A stretch of DNA of 64,000 bases from Acaudatibacter sp035532115 (GTDB lineage Bacteria; Pseudomonadota; Alphaproteobacteria; Caulobacterales; Caulobacteraceae), in assembly GCA_035532115.1 (NCBI GenBank), contig DATKRO010000038.1, positions 26,661 through 90,660 of the forward strand, written 5' to 3'. Every line of letters starts with the position of its first letter. Position 1 is the stretch's first letter. Shown piece after piece: positions 16,334 through 23,607 of the stretch. A model generated the notes under the pieces. The model had not been told where the DNA came from. It made no database searches and saw nothing but the letters and a program-made list of their open reading frames with translations. Position numbers and translations under genes: made by a program.

Positions 16334-16379
16334 CGACCAGACTCGCCGGCTCTTCAACAACTGGCCTCGAGCGATCAGC

Positions 16380-16428
16380 CGCTTTTGCCTGTTAGGCAAA
16401 AGCGTGGAGTCTACACGGCAAGTGTAGA
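16380..16428 (+). terminator. Two adjacent hairpins between ATPase and XRE genes
   Basis: The first is an 11-bp perfect stem, 16380-16390 with 16394-16404, around a GTT loop. The second is a 7-bp stem, TCTACAC/GTGTAGA (16410-16416, 16422-16428), with a GGCAA loop. There is no long T run, so they may be a terminator for the ATPase gene, operators for the XRE regulator, or a structured DNA site. Confidence 0.5.
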
Positions 16429-16470
16429 GTGCGCGATTGTTATCCATTATCGGATTAGTTCTTTTCGCTT

Positions 16471-16818
16471 ATGAACAATCGTTGTTCCAATTACCTGCGG
16501 GCGTATCGCAAGCGCTGGAAACTTTCAGAGGAAGAACTCGCGCGTCTTCTAGGCGGCGTCAGCGCAAGCATGATCTGTCGGCTCGAAAACGGGACTCGTG
16601 AACCGACGGGCAAGTTCGTTCTCGGGTGCGAAGTGGTCTTCGGCATCCCGCCGCGCAATCTGTTTTCCAATCTCTACGAGGCGACGCAGGACATCGTCAT
16701 GCGCCGCGCCGCGCGCCTGTCGCTGTCACTTGAAGACAGGGCCGACCGCGCGTCGGCGCTGAAGCGCGAACTGTTGCGCGACATGATCAACAGGGCAGGT
16801 AACGCACCACTCGCATGA
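16471..16818 (+). CDS. XRE-family helix-turn-helix regulator
   Basis: A 115-residue protein. Residues about 8-62 form an HTH of the Cro/C1 type: YLRAYRKRWKLSEEELARLL then GVSASMICRLENGTREP. The C-terminal half is helical and basic, with two acidic patches. It starts with ATG at 16471 after an AT-rich leader; two hairpins lie upstream. Its stop overlaps the next gene start (ATGA). It probably controls the XRE/RuvC-like/ArdC block or the element's maintenance; no target is proven. Confidence 0.88.
   Translation: MNNRCSNYLRAYRKRWKLSEEELARLLGGVSASMICRLENGTREPTGKFVLGCEVVFGIPPRNLFSNLYEATQDIVMRRAARLSLSLEDRADRASALKRELLRDMINRAGNAPLA
16473..16487. promoter_or_regulatory. Palindrome over the XRE start codon
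   Basis: GAACAATCGTTGTTC, a perfect palindrome with six-base arms, overlaps the first codons of the XRE gene. An XRE protein bound here could block its own expression. This is inferred from position and symmetry. Confidence 0.4.
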
Positions 16819-17351
16819 ATGCGCCGTCTACCCGCCTGCCGTTGACGTTCTCGGTCTACCCCACTGCACGGGGGTTCGGTTGGATCGCCTTCGAGGGGCC
16901 GCTGGCTCCCTACGATTGGGAACTGGTCGAGATCACCAAGGACAAGAACGTCGCCGCTTTGCGCAGGATCGAGGAACTCATCGAGCGGCTTCAGCCAGAG
17001 ACCTTGGTGCTCGAAGCCTTCGAGCGGAGGAACTCTGCGCGCTCAGATCGAATCGCTAACCTCTGCCGCGCGCTCGTTTCGCTCGCGGCCAGTCGCGGCG
17101 TCGAGGTCGCCATCTACGGACGCCGCGACATCGAGACTTGCTTCGCCACCGTCGGTGCGCGGACGCGCCATGAGATTGCGGAGGCCGTCGCGCGCCACGT
17201 CGAGGGACTTCGAGAGAGGCTTCCAAAGAAGCGGCTCCCCTGGAACAGCGAGGACCGGCGGATGGCCCTCTTCAATGCCGCGGCGCTCGTCATCACGCAC
17301 TACGCGAGGTTGTCAGCCAGTGTGCTCGACGATCTCAGAGACGCCGCGTAG
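16815..17351 (+). CDS. RuvC-like (RNase H fold) protein
   Basis: A 178-residue protein whose order of elements fits a RuvC-type nuclease fold: an opening beta hairpin FSVYPTARGFGWIAF, then a helix, then the strand TLVLEAFE with an acidic residue, a helix RIANLCRALVSLAASRG, the strand VEVAIYGRR and a final helix with PWNSEDRRMALFNAAAL. In RuvC the first hairpin carries the catalytic Asp (ID/VDPG); here the position appears to be Tyr (VYPT). Two later acidic positions are retained. The fold assignment is inference from pattern. It is coupled to the XRE gene by a four-base overlap. Confidence 0.5.
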   Translation: MNAPSTRLPLTFSVYPTARGFGWIAFEGPLAPYDWELVEITKDKNVAALRRIEELIERLQPETLVLEAFERRNSARSDRIANLCRALVSLAASRGVEVAIYGRRDIETCFATVGARTRHEIAEAVARHVEGLRERLPKKRLPWNSEDRRMALFNAAALVITHYARLSASVLDDLRDAA

Positions 17352-17431
17352 GCGAACCCCATTCGGACGCCTCCCCCGCATCGGGGAGTGCCGGAATGGT
17401 CCGGCGCTCCCGAAGTGCGTGGGAGACGTCA

Positions 17432-18337
17432 ATGCACGACAGTTCTTTTTCTTCCCGGTCGGATGTCCACCAGGCCATCACGACGCGGATCATTGCAGCG
17501 ATTGAAGCGGGGGCCGGCGAGTTCGTAATGCCGTGGCACCGCGCGGGGCCGGCGCGCGGCCGCCCGACGAATGCCGCGACCGAGAAGCGGTATCGGGGCA
17601 CCAATGTGGTGGGGTTGTGGGCCGAGGCCACGCTCTGTGGCTATGGCTCCGGCCGCTGGGCCACCTATCGCCAGTGGCAATCGCTCGGCGCTCAGGTGCG
17701 TCGTGGCGAGCATGGTGCGGTGGTCGTCTTCTATCGGGCGTTCGACCACGACGAGGACGAGCAGCCCGAGCGGCCAAACCGTCGGCTGGTCGCTCGCGCG
17801 TCCAGAGTGTTCAACGCCGAGCAGGTTGACGGGTGGCGCGAGCCAACACCGGAGCTGCCGGGATTGGCGGAGGCCCTGCCTGATCTTGAAGGGGTTGTCA
17901 GCGCCACCGGCGCAAACGTCCGGCATGGCGGCGAGCGGGCATGTTATCGCCTGAAGGAGGATCTCATCGAGATACCTGAGCGCAATCGCTTCGTTGGTTC
18001 ACCAGCGAGCACGCCAACCGAGGCCTACTACGCCACGCTGCTGCACGAACTCGTCCATTGGACGGGTGCGTCGCATCGACTTGCCCGAACCTTCGGGGAG
18101 CGGTTCGGCGATGCGGCCTATGGCGCTGAGGAGTTGGTCGCCGAACTCGGAGCGGCCTTTCTCTGCGCCGATCTCCGGGTGTCGAATGAGCCCCGCGCCG
18201 ATCACGCCGCGTACGTCGGGGCGTGGATTTCGATCCTGAAGGCGGACGCGCGTGTGCTTTTCACCGCGTCGGGCCTGGCGAGCGAAGCGGCCAGCTTCAT
18301 CCTGACAGACGGGACTCGGGCGCAGACAAAGCGTTGA
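17432..18337 (+). CDS. ArdC-like antirestriction / ssDNA-binding zincin protein
   Basis: A 301-residue protein. The N-terminal half (about 1-130) resembles the ArdC ssDNA-binding domain: ITTRIIAAIEAGAGEFVMPW, YRGTNVVGLW and WATYRQWQSLGAQVRRGEHG. The C-terminal half is a zincin-like metallopeptidase domain with HELVHWTG (about 205-212) and a downstream acidic helix YGAEELVAELGAAFL. ArdC proteins of conjugative plasmids protect incoming DNA from restriction. The ATG at 17432 follows GGGAG and is preferred over the longer frame from 17396. It follows the RuvC-like gene by 80 bases and ends at a strong hairpin. Confidence 0.88.
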   Translation: MHDSSFSSRSDVHQAITTRIIAAIEAGAGEFVMPWHRAGPARGRPTNAATEKRYRGTNVVGLWAEATLCGYGSGRWATYRQWQSLGAQVRRGEHGAVVVFYRAFDHDEDEQPERPNRRLVARASRVFNAEQVDGWREPTPELPGLAEALPDLEGVVSATGANVRHGGERACYRLKEDLIEIPERNRFVGSPASTPTEAYYATLLHELVHWTGASHRLARTFGERFGDAAYGAEELVAELGAAFLCADLRVSNEPRADHAAYVGAWISILKADARVLFTASGLASEAASFILTDGTRAQTKR

Positions 18338-18347
18338 AAACTAAAGC

Positions 18348-18372
18348 GAAGCCTCGCTGGCAGCGAGGCTTC
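18348..18372 (+). terminator. Hairpin terminator after the ArdC-like gene
   Basis: An 11-bp perfect stem GAAGCCTCGCT/AGCGAGGCTTC with a GGC loop, followed by ATTTGT, starts ten bases after the stop codon. It lies between convergent genes and may serve both. Confidence 0.75.
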
Positions 18373-18418
18373 ATTTGTACCCACTCGCGCACGCGAATGC
18401 GCTGGAGGTCCCATCGGT

Positions 18419-19057
18419 CTACGGCTTTGGAACTCGAAAGTAACCCAAGATTGCTCTATTAGGTTCCCTAACCGAAATCTGAGTATGCGTCTTCTCGCGG
18501 AAACCAGCACCGGCGTACACCGCCTTCCCCTCAGTAAATACGCCACGAACAGTATCGATAGGCTTCTTATTCTTCTTCGCATATTCCTGGCATGTGTAAT
18601 TTATTACCTGAAAGTCTAGATATCTGCCCTTCATATCTTCGTCCGCTGTGTTCGAAGGCATATCAATCGCGGGGTTTGCCGCTTGAAGCTCTCGCACGCT
18701 GGCTTCAAACGCCATGTGCCCCTCACGCACCAAATTGACCCCTTCGGTCGTGGTTAAATCGAGGCAGTTCAAGAGGTTAATGACAGCACCTACGACAAAA
18801 GGACGCCGTACTCGTATCGGCGTCCTGTCTCGTTCAAATCGTTTTTGGTGTCGAATTTTTGCTTCTTCTGCCCACTGATAAGCGCGAGCAGGATCAGACT
18901 CCCAGAAATAGATGCCGGTGCCGAGCCAATCATAGCCATTGTTCGACGCCACTAACCCGTTTGGGCCGCCAGAACTTAGAGCTGCCTCACCCACATCTTC
19001 GTCGCAACCTGAGTAGGCGAGTATGAAGTGGGTGCGAACGCCCGAAAGGTCGTTCAT
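18419..19057 (-). CDS. Candidate ADP-ribosyltransferase-fold toxin
   Basis: A 212-residue protein. It opens HFILAYSGCDEDVGE, then GYDWLGTGIYFWESDPARAY (41-60), followed by VGAVINLLNCLDL (89-101) and, near the end, DTVRGVFTEGKAVYAGAGFRE and HTQISVRE. The H/Y-G start followed by a GxGIYF-type strand and an A..WA helix recalls DUF3990-like and other ART-fold toxins. I recognise this as a recurrent family, but its activity is not established here. The ATG at 19057 overlaps the stop of a 69-residue upstream gene; the frame upstream to 19378 only shadows it. Base composition is more AT-rich than elsewhere in the window. Confidence 0.6.
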   Translation of the reverse strand: MNDLSGVRTHFILAYSGCDEDVGEAALSSGGPNGLVASNNGYDWLGTGIYFWESDPARAYQWAEEAKIRHQKRFERDRTPIRVRRPFVVGAVINLLNCLDLTTTEGVNLVREGHMAFEASVRELQAANPAIDMPSNTADEDMKGRYLDFQVINYTCQEYAKKNKKPIDTVRGVFTEGKAVYAGAGFREKTHTQISVREPNRAILGYFRVPKP

Positions 19058-19263
19058 TTCCGCCCATTGAGCGGCTTGGGCTGGTCCGGGTTGCCCGTAT
19101 CGGGATTCGGGTAGCGTAGCTGGCCATCTTCCCGCAGAAATCCGCTCTGGATGAGGTTGGCGCGAGCTCGCGCGGGCGTAAGCGACTTCTTCTCTTGCTG
19201 CATGTGACGTCTGAACGCAGCCACATCCTCTTTGGTGATAGATCCGTGTGACGTGCTTGCCAT
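19054..19263 (-). CDS. Small gene upstream of the ART-like protein, candidate antitoxin
   Basis: A 69-residue charged protein: MASTSHGSITKEDVAAFRRH onward, then a middle KSLTPARARANLIQSGFL and a basic tail. The LTPARARANL..GFL part resembles short C-terminal segments of small antitoxin-type proteins. It has GGGAG upstream of its ATG. Its stop overlaps the start of the ART-like gene by four bases, the usual layout of toxin-antitoxin pairs with the antitoxin first. The pairing is inferred from layout. Confidence 0.6.
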   Translation of the reverse strand: MASTSHGSITKEDVAAFRRHMQQEKKSLTPARARANLIQSGFLREDGQLRYPNPDTGNPDQPKPLNGRK

Positions 19264-19540
19264 TGCTCAGACTCCCTGAAGGAACAAACCAAGAACATTG
19301 TCCCACGGCTTGCCCGATTCTGGCAAGGGAACCCTCAGGCACGGCCGCGAGCGGGGTGCCTAAAACCGCGTAACTCACGCGGGGTCAAGCCATGATCCAC
19401 CAGGGTCGCGGCTTGTCCCTACGACTCAAAGTTGCCGGAGAAGTGTTAATGAGCCTTTTTCAGAGGCACAAGGCGAGATGGCCAAGCCGTTCGATTCATC
19501 CACAGCTTAGCTGGCGAGGGCATTTTGGGTGGCCTCCCCA
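19264..19540. other. Intergenic stretch within the element
   Basis: No convincing gene. It should contain the promoter of the toxin-like operon on the minus strand, near 19280-19340. The remaining part follows the integrase 3' end. Short open frames here have no start site support. Confidence 0.4.
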
Positions 19541-20788
19541 CTACGTGCGCTTCTTCGAGGATGGCTCGCGGCGGACGTTGATCGCTGCCGCATTGATGCT
19601 CGTGCGGATGTGGGCGGCGTAGTACTTTTCGATCATGTCGACTGACGTGCGGCAGTTCTTCGCCACCTGGTATATGTCCGCGCCTTCCATAAGGCGGAAG
19701 CAGATGTAGGTGTGGCGCAGGCTGTAGGCTGTGCGCGCCGTGCCCTCGCGATCCTCCTTCAGCTTCTCCTCGTCGAGAATGGTGTTGAAGAGCGTGCGAT
19801 GGGTCATGGGAAAGAGACGCGCCGAGGGCGGCGGTTTCTTCTGGCCCTCTGGCGTGTTGCGCTTGGCGAGCCGCTCGAACGGCCGCACCGCGCCCTTGGT
19901 CGACAGACAGATGCCGGTTCCGCGCTTCCCGCGGACGTGGATTTCGAGGATGCGATCGTCGCCGTCGGCAACGATAGCGACGTCACGGTATTCGAGCCGC
20001 GCTACTTCATCGGGTCGTAGGCCGGTGTTGGCCATGAACAACACGTAGTCGTGGAGCTGTTCGCTTGACCACTCCCACTGCGTACCCTTGAGCTTCAGGG
20101 CGCGCTTGCGGGTCGCGGTGTAGAGTTGGCGGTACTCGTCAGGGGAGAACCACCCCCGATGGGAGATCTTCCCCGAGGCGCGGTACGGCGCGGTGAGGTC
20201 GGGCAGGTGATCGAGCCACCCGTGCCGGACGGCGTTCTTCAAGACCTGGCGCAACGCGACCATCTCCTGATGGATCGTATTGCGTGCCGGCGCGCTCGGC
20301 GGCTTCGGCGGCCGGCGTGGCTTCTTCGCGGCGGCCCCTTCGGGAGCCGGCACTGCGCGCGACTTCTGCACCTTGACGCTCTGCTGGCGCTTCACCCGAT
20401 ACTCTTGGATGGCGGCAGACGTGATGTCCGACAGCGGCATCGAGCCGAAGTGCGGGATCAGGTGGTTGTGGAGCCGCTCTTTCTGGCTCTGCACGTAGCG
20501 ACGGCTGCGCTGGCCCTCGGTCAGGATTTCATACTCGCGCTCGAAAACCGCCGCCGCTTCCTTGAAGGTCTTTTCGTCCTTGATCTCGCCCTGCCGGAGC
20601 TTGCCGGCGAGTGTCAGATACCAATCGCGGGCGACGTCTTTGGCCTCAGCCAGGCTGTCGGTCTTGGTGCTCGCACGCCGGTATCGCCCGGCCAAAAACG
20701 TCCCGCACTGCCAATAGCTGCTGCGCTCCCTGCGGAACACGTGGAGCTTCCCATCCATGAGGGAATGCTTGGCGACGGCCTCGGGCAT
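19541..20788 (-). CDS. int: Tyrosine-type site-specific integrase
   Basis: A 415-residue phage-type integrase. An N-terminal arm-binding region and a SAM-like core-binding domain (about 75-195) precede the catalytic domain. TGLRPDE carries the first catalytic Arg (258), and SLRHTYICFRL the second Arg (358), with Tyr where many members have His before it. MIEKYY (385-390) contains the nucleophile; the usual LGH box is NCRTS. It ends 100 bases from tRNA-Cys and is transcribed away from it. The ATG is at 20788 with GAAGGG upstream. A Lys/Pro/Ala-rich insertion at 143-168 is unusual in composition. It is the best candidate for the enzyme that integrated the element. Confidence 0.94.
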   Translation of the reverse strand: MPEAVAKHSLMDGKLHVFRRERSSYWQCGTFLAGRYRRASTKTDSLAEAKDVARDWYLTLAGKLRQGEIKDEKTFKEAAAVFEREYEILTEGQRSRRYVQSQKERLHNHLIPHFGSMPLSDITSAAIQEYRVKRQQSVKVQKSRAVPAPEGAAAKKPRRPPKPPSAPARNTIHQEMVALRQVLKNAVRHGWLDHLPDLTAPYRASGKISHRGWFSPDEYRQLYTATRKRALKLKGTQWEWSSEQLHDYVLFMANTGLRPDEVARLEYRDVAIVADGDDRILEIHVRGKRGTGICLSTKGAVRPFERLAKRNTPEGQKKPPPSARLFPMTHRTLFNTILDEEKLKEDREGTARTAYSLRHTYICFRLMEGADIYQVAKNCRTSVDMIEKYYAAHIRTSINAAAINVRREPSSKKRT

Positions 20789-20813
20789 TGGCGGACCCTT
20801 CGAGAGAGTCCAA

Positions 20814-20832
20814 AGTGCGTAGCAAGTGCGTA
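20814..20832 (+). repeat. Right pair of AGTGCGTA repeats (candidate integrase arm sites)
   Basis: AGTGCGTA at 20814-20821 and 20825-20832, 11 bp apart, in the integrase leader and about 55 bp from attR. They match the pair inside the left end. If bound by the integrase, they could also control its promoter. Confidence 0.6.
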
Positions 20833-20887
20833 GCGGAAAATCAAGGTCAAGGTCGGGGTATTCGGCTACCTAACTCACTGAAAAAAT

Positions 20888-20961
20888 TGGAGGCCTGGCC
20901 GAGAATCGAACTCGGGTACACGGATTTGCAGTCCGCTGCGTCACCACTCCGCCACCAGGCC
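20888..20961 (-). tRNA. tRNA-Cys (GCA), target of element integration
   Basis: A 74-nt tRNA on the minus strand. Acceptor GGCCTGG pairs with CCAGGCC, followed by discriminator T and encoded CCA. The anticodon stem CGGA/TCCG encloses CTGCAAA, giving anticodon GCA. The T stem CCGAG/CTCGG encloses TTCGATT. The last 44 nt (20888-20931) are duplicated at attL, so the element restores a full tRNA with only variable-loop changes. Confidence 0.97.
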
Positions 20962-21084
20962 CTCTCGGTGGGCGCGCGGAGGGCTAACAGATGCACCCGG
21001 GGGCGGCAAGGAATAGGCGCATTGCCTCGCCGCCGGGGCGGGACCTATAAGCCGGCTTCGCCCCGCTTCGCCCAGAGGATCTGC

Positions 21085-21657
21085 ATGAGCGCCGATTTCG
21101 CCGCCCAGCGCGCCAACATGGTGGAAAGCCAGGTGCGCGTGGCCGACGTCACCGACCATGCGATCCAGGACGCCATGGGCCTCGTCGAGCGCGAGGCGCT
21201 GCTGGCGCCGGCCGGGCGCTACCTCGCGTATGCGGACGTGGAGCTCGAATATGCGCCCGGCCGCTGGCTGCTGAAGCCACGCGACGTCGCCAAGCTGCTG
21301 CAGGCGTTGCGGCCGCGGCGCGGCGAGCGCGCCCTCGCCATCGCGGCGCCCTATGCGGCCGCCGTGCTGGAGGTGATCGGCCTCGACGTCCGCCGCTTCG
21401 ACGGCGGCGACCTGCGCGCGCTTCCCGGCGGCGGCTACGATCTCGTCGTCTGCGAAGGCGCGGTGGCGCGGCCGCCGCCGGAATGGACGGCGGCCCTCGG
21501 CGCGGGCGGGCGCCTGGGACTGGTCGAGCGCGACGGGCCGGTCGGCCGCGCCAGGCTCTATCTGCGCAGCGGGCCCGGCGTCGGCTGCCGCGATCTCTTC
21601 GACGCCACGCCGCCGGTCATGGCCGGGTTCGAGCCGGTGCGCGGCTTCGCCTTCTGA
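21085..21657 (+). CDS. Protein-L-isoaspartate O-methyltransferase-like protein
   Basis: A 190-residue PIMT-family protein. The N-terminus ADFAAQRANMVESQVR matches the family start, and the middle LLKPRDVAKLLQAL matches the substrate-region helix. The SAM motif I, normally like VLEIGTGSGY, is replaced by ALAIAAPYAAAVLEVIG, so the glycine loop is missing. VCEGAVARPPPEW matches a later strand. The protein probably lost or changed its methyltransferase activity. The ATG at 21085 follows GAGGAT. It lies upstream of the TolC-family gene, an arrangement I associate with Caulobacter relatives. Confidence 0.8.
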   Translation: MSADFAAQRANMVESQVRVADVTDHAIQDAMGLVEREALLAPAGRYLAYADVELEYAPGRWLLKPRDVAKLLQALRPRRGERALAIAAPYAAAVLEVIGLDVRRFDGGDLRALPGGGYDLVVCEGAVARPPPEWTAALGAGGRLGLVERDGPVGRARLYLRSGPGVGCRDLFDATPPVMAGFEPVRGFAF

Positions 21658-21784
21658 CGTCGCGGCGACGAGGCGCTGCGCAGGATGAACAAAGCTTCAT
21701 CGCCCCGGCGATGGAACTGGAGCCTGCGAAACGGCATATAGGAACGCCATTCTGGCCAGGACTGCGCGAGGGGCGCGACGACGC

Positions 21785-23257
21785 ATGCCGGATTTTCGCC
21801 ACGCGGCCCTCGCCGCGGCCAGTTGCAGCCTGGCGCTGGGCCTGGGCGCCGGCGCCGCCGCCGCGACCCTCGCGGACGCGGTCACGCTCGCCTACGAGAC
21901 CAATCCGACCCTGCAGGCCGCCCGCGCCAACCAGAGGGCCATCGACGAGGAATATCCGCAGGCCATGGCCGGGCTCGGGCCTACCGTCGGCCTCGGCGCC
22001 ACCGTCACCCACGCCGAGAACCAGGTCTCCACCTTCGGCCAGCAGGGCACGTTCAACACCTCGCAGGCGGGCCTGCAGATCACCCAGCCCCTCTACACCG
22101 GCGGGCGCGTGGCCAGCGCCGTCGACGCGGCCACCGCCGACATCCTCGCCGGGCGCGAGGCGCTGCGGCAGACCGAGATCCAGGTGCTGGAGAGCGTCGT
22201 CCAGGCCTATGTCAACGTGCGCCAGGGCCAGGAGCAGCTGGCGATCGCGCAGGACAACGTCAACGTGCTGCGCCACCAGCTCGACGAGACCAACGCGCGC
22301 TTCCAGGTGGGCGAGGTGACGCGCACCGACGTCGCCCAGTCGCAGGCGCGGCTGGCGCTGGGCCGCGCCCAGCTCGCCTCGGTGCAGTCGAGCCTCGCCA
22401 TTTCCCGGTCCGCCTACGACGAGGTGGTGGGCGAAAACCCGGACGACCTCGCCCCCGAGCCGCCGCTGGCCGCGCTGCTGCCGGCGAGCGTGGATGCGGC
22501 GTTCGACGCGGCCGAGCGCAACAGCCCGCAGCTCTTGCAGGCGAACTACGCCGAGGAGGCCGCCGCCGCGCGCCTGGCCCAGGCCAAGGCGCAGCGGCGG
22601 CCCACCATCTCGGTGCAGGGTTCGGTGGGCTACAGCGGCGGGGTGACGCCGTTCGGCATTTCCGCCGGCAATCCGTTCGCCGACTACACCCGCGCCCTGC
22701 AGGTGCAGGCCACGGCGCAGATCCCGCTGTTCGCCGGCGGGCTGACGTTCTCCGAGATCCGGCAGGCGGCCGAGCGCGACAACGTCGCGCGGATCGGCAT
22801 CGAGACCGCGCGCCGCCAGGTGCTGCAGGCGGTGTCGCAGGCCTGGAACCAGCTGCTGGGCGCCCGCGCCAGCCTGGCCGCCGACGAGGAGCAGGTGCGC
22901 GCCGACACCATCGCCTACGAGGGAACGCGCCAGGAGGAGCAGGTCGGCCTGCGCACCACCCTCGACGTGCTCAACGCCGAACAGGAGCTGGAGAACTCCG
23001 AGCTGTCGCTGGTGGGGGCCAGGCACGACGAATACGTGGCGGCCGCGGCGGTGCTGGCCGCCATGGGATCGCTCGACGCCAGGAACCTGATACCGACGGC
23101 GCCGCGCTACGACGCCGCCAGGAACTTCAGGAAGCGCCGCGACGGCGTCTGGTGGACGCCCTGGGAGCCGGCGCTCGAGGCCGTGGACCATCTCGGCGCG
23201 CCCTCGATCGCGCGCGCGCCCGCGCCGACCCCGCCTGGTCAGGTGGTCAAGCCCTGA
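21785..23257 (+). CDS. tolC: TolC-family outer-membrane channel protein
   Basis: A 490-residue outer-membrane efflux/type I secretion channel. A signal peptide with a long Ala/Leu core ends near residue 27. ATLADAVTLAYETNPTLQAA begins the TolC repeat, with QPLYTGGRVASAVDAA and a second homologous half at IPLFAGGLTFSEIRQAAE. Long alpha-helical barrel segments carry RFQVGEVTRTDVAQSQARL and EQVGLRTTLDVLNAEQEL, the internally repeated hallmark. The tail is Pro/Ala-rich. No inner-membrane pump or ABC exporter is adjacent, so the partner is encoded elsewhere. Confidence 0.93.
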   Translation: MPDFRHAALAAASCSLALGLGAGAAAATLADAVTLAYETNPTLQAARANQRAIDEEYPQAMAGLGPTVGLGATVTHAENQVSTFGQQGTFNTSQAGLQITQPLYTGGRVASAVDAATADILAGREALRQTEIQVLESVVQAYVNVRQGQEQLAIAQDNVNVLRHQLDETNARFQVGEVTRTDVAQSQARLALGRAQLASVQSSLAISRSAYDEVVGENPDDLAPEPPLAALLPASVDAAFDAAERNSPQLLQANYAEEAAAARLAQAKAQRRPTISVQGSVGYSGGVTPFGISAGNPFADYTRALQVQATAQIPLFAGGLTFSEIRQAAERDNVARIGIETARRQVLQAVSQAWNQLLGARASLAADEEQVRADTIAYEGTRQEEQVGLRTTLDVLNAEQELENSELSLVGARHDEYVAAAAVLAAMGSLDARNLIPTAPRYDAARNFRKRRDGVWWTPWEPALEAVDHLGAPSIARAPAPTPPGQVVKP

Positions 23258-23304
23258 CCCGAACACGATCGGGGCGAACAGGGCTGGGCGAACGCGACTG
23301 GGGC

Positions 23305-23526
23305 GCACGGCGATGCGGTCGGATTGCGAAAGGGCTAATTCGCGGAGGTTTGACCATCATCGCCGTCACCCCCCGGACGGCCTGAAAGGGCGATCCGGGG
23401 CCGGACCCGCCGCTTCCAAGACGAATTCCAGCTTGGCCGCGGCCCGTCCAGCCCCGGCTCGCGCTTCGCTTGGCCGCGGTGACGGCGATGATGAGCGTCT
23501 CGTCAGCCCGAACTCTTTGCCGTGGA
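23305..23526. repeat. Dispersed 221-bp repeat, copy A
   Basis: Nearly identical to 29329-29549. It contains a 16-bp perfect inverted repeat, CATCATCGCCGTCACC at 23355-23370 with its complement at 23478-23493, enclosing about 107 bases. No coding sequence is evident. It fills most of the 350-base gap between tolC and popZ. Confidence 0.9.
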
Positions 23527-23607
23527 CTGGGGCGAACGCGAAATTGCAGGAGCGCCGCTTCGCGCGTAGCCTAGCCGCACAAAGGGATTCTCGCGTGGGG
23601 TCATCAC

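Larger units (their letters stand above)
13524..20931. mobile_element. Integrated genetic element in the tRNA-Cys 3' end
   Basis: About 7.4 kb bounded by a 44-bp direct repeat, 13524-13567 and 20888-20931, with two mismatches. The right copy is the 3' part of an intact tRNA-Cys; the left is the displaced tRNA end. Inside are a tyrosine integrase next to the tRNA, a serine recombinase at the other end, a P-loop ATPase, an XRE regulator, a RuvC-like protein, an ArdC-like protein and a candidate toxin operon. The interior is visibly more AT-rich than the backbone, most clearly at 18.4-19.4 kb. No conjugation or phage structural genes are seen, so it is either mobilised by another element or a satellite-like island. 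Confidence 0.92.

Noticed and set aside
19392..19622. Plus-strand 76-residue ORF between toxin-like operon and integrase
   Set aside because: Its 3' part lies antisense to the integrase C-terminus, and no good ribosome site is seen.
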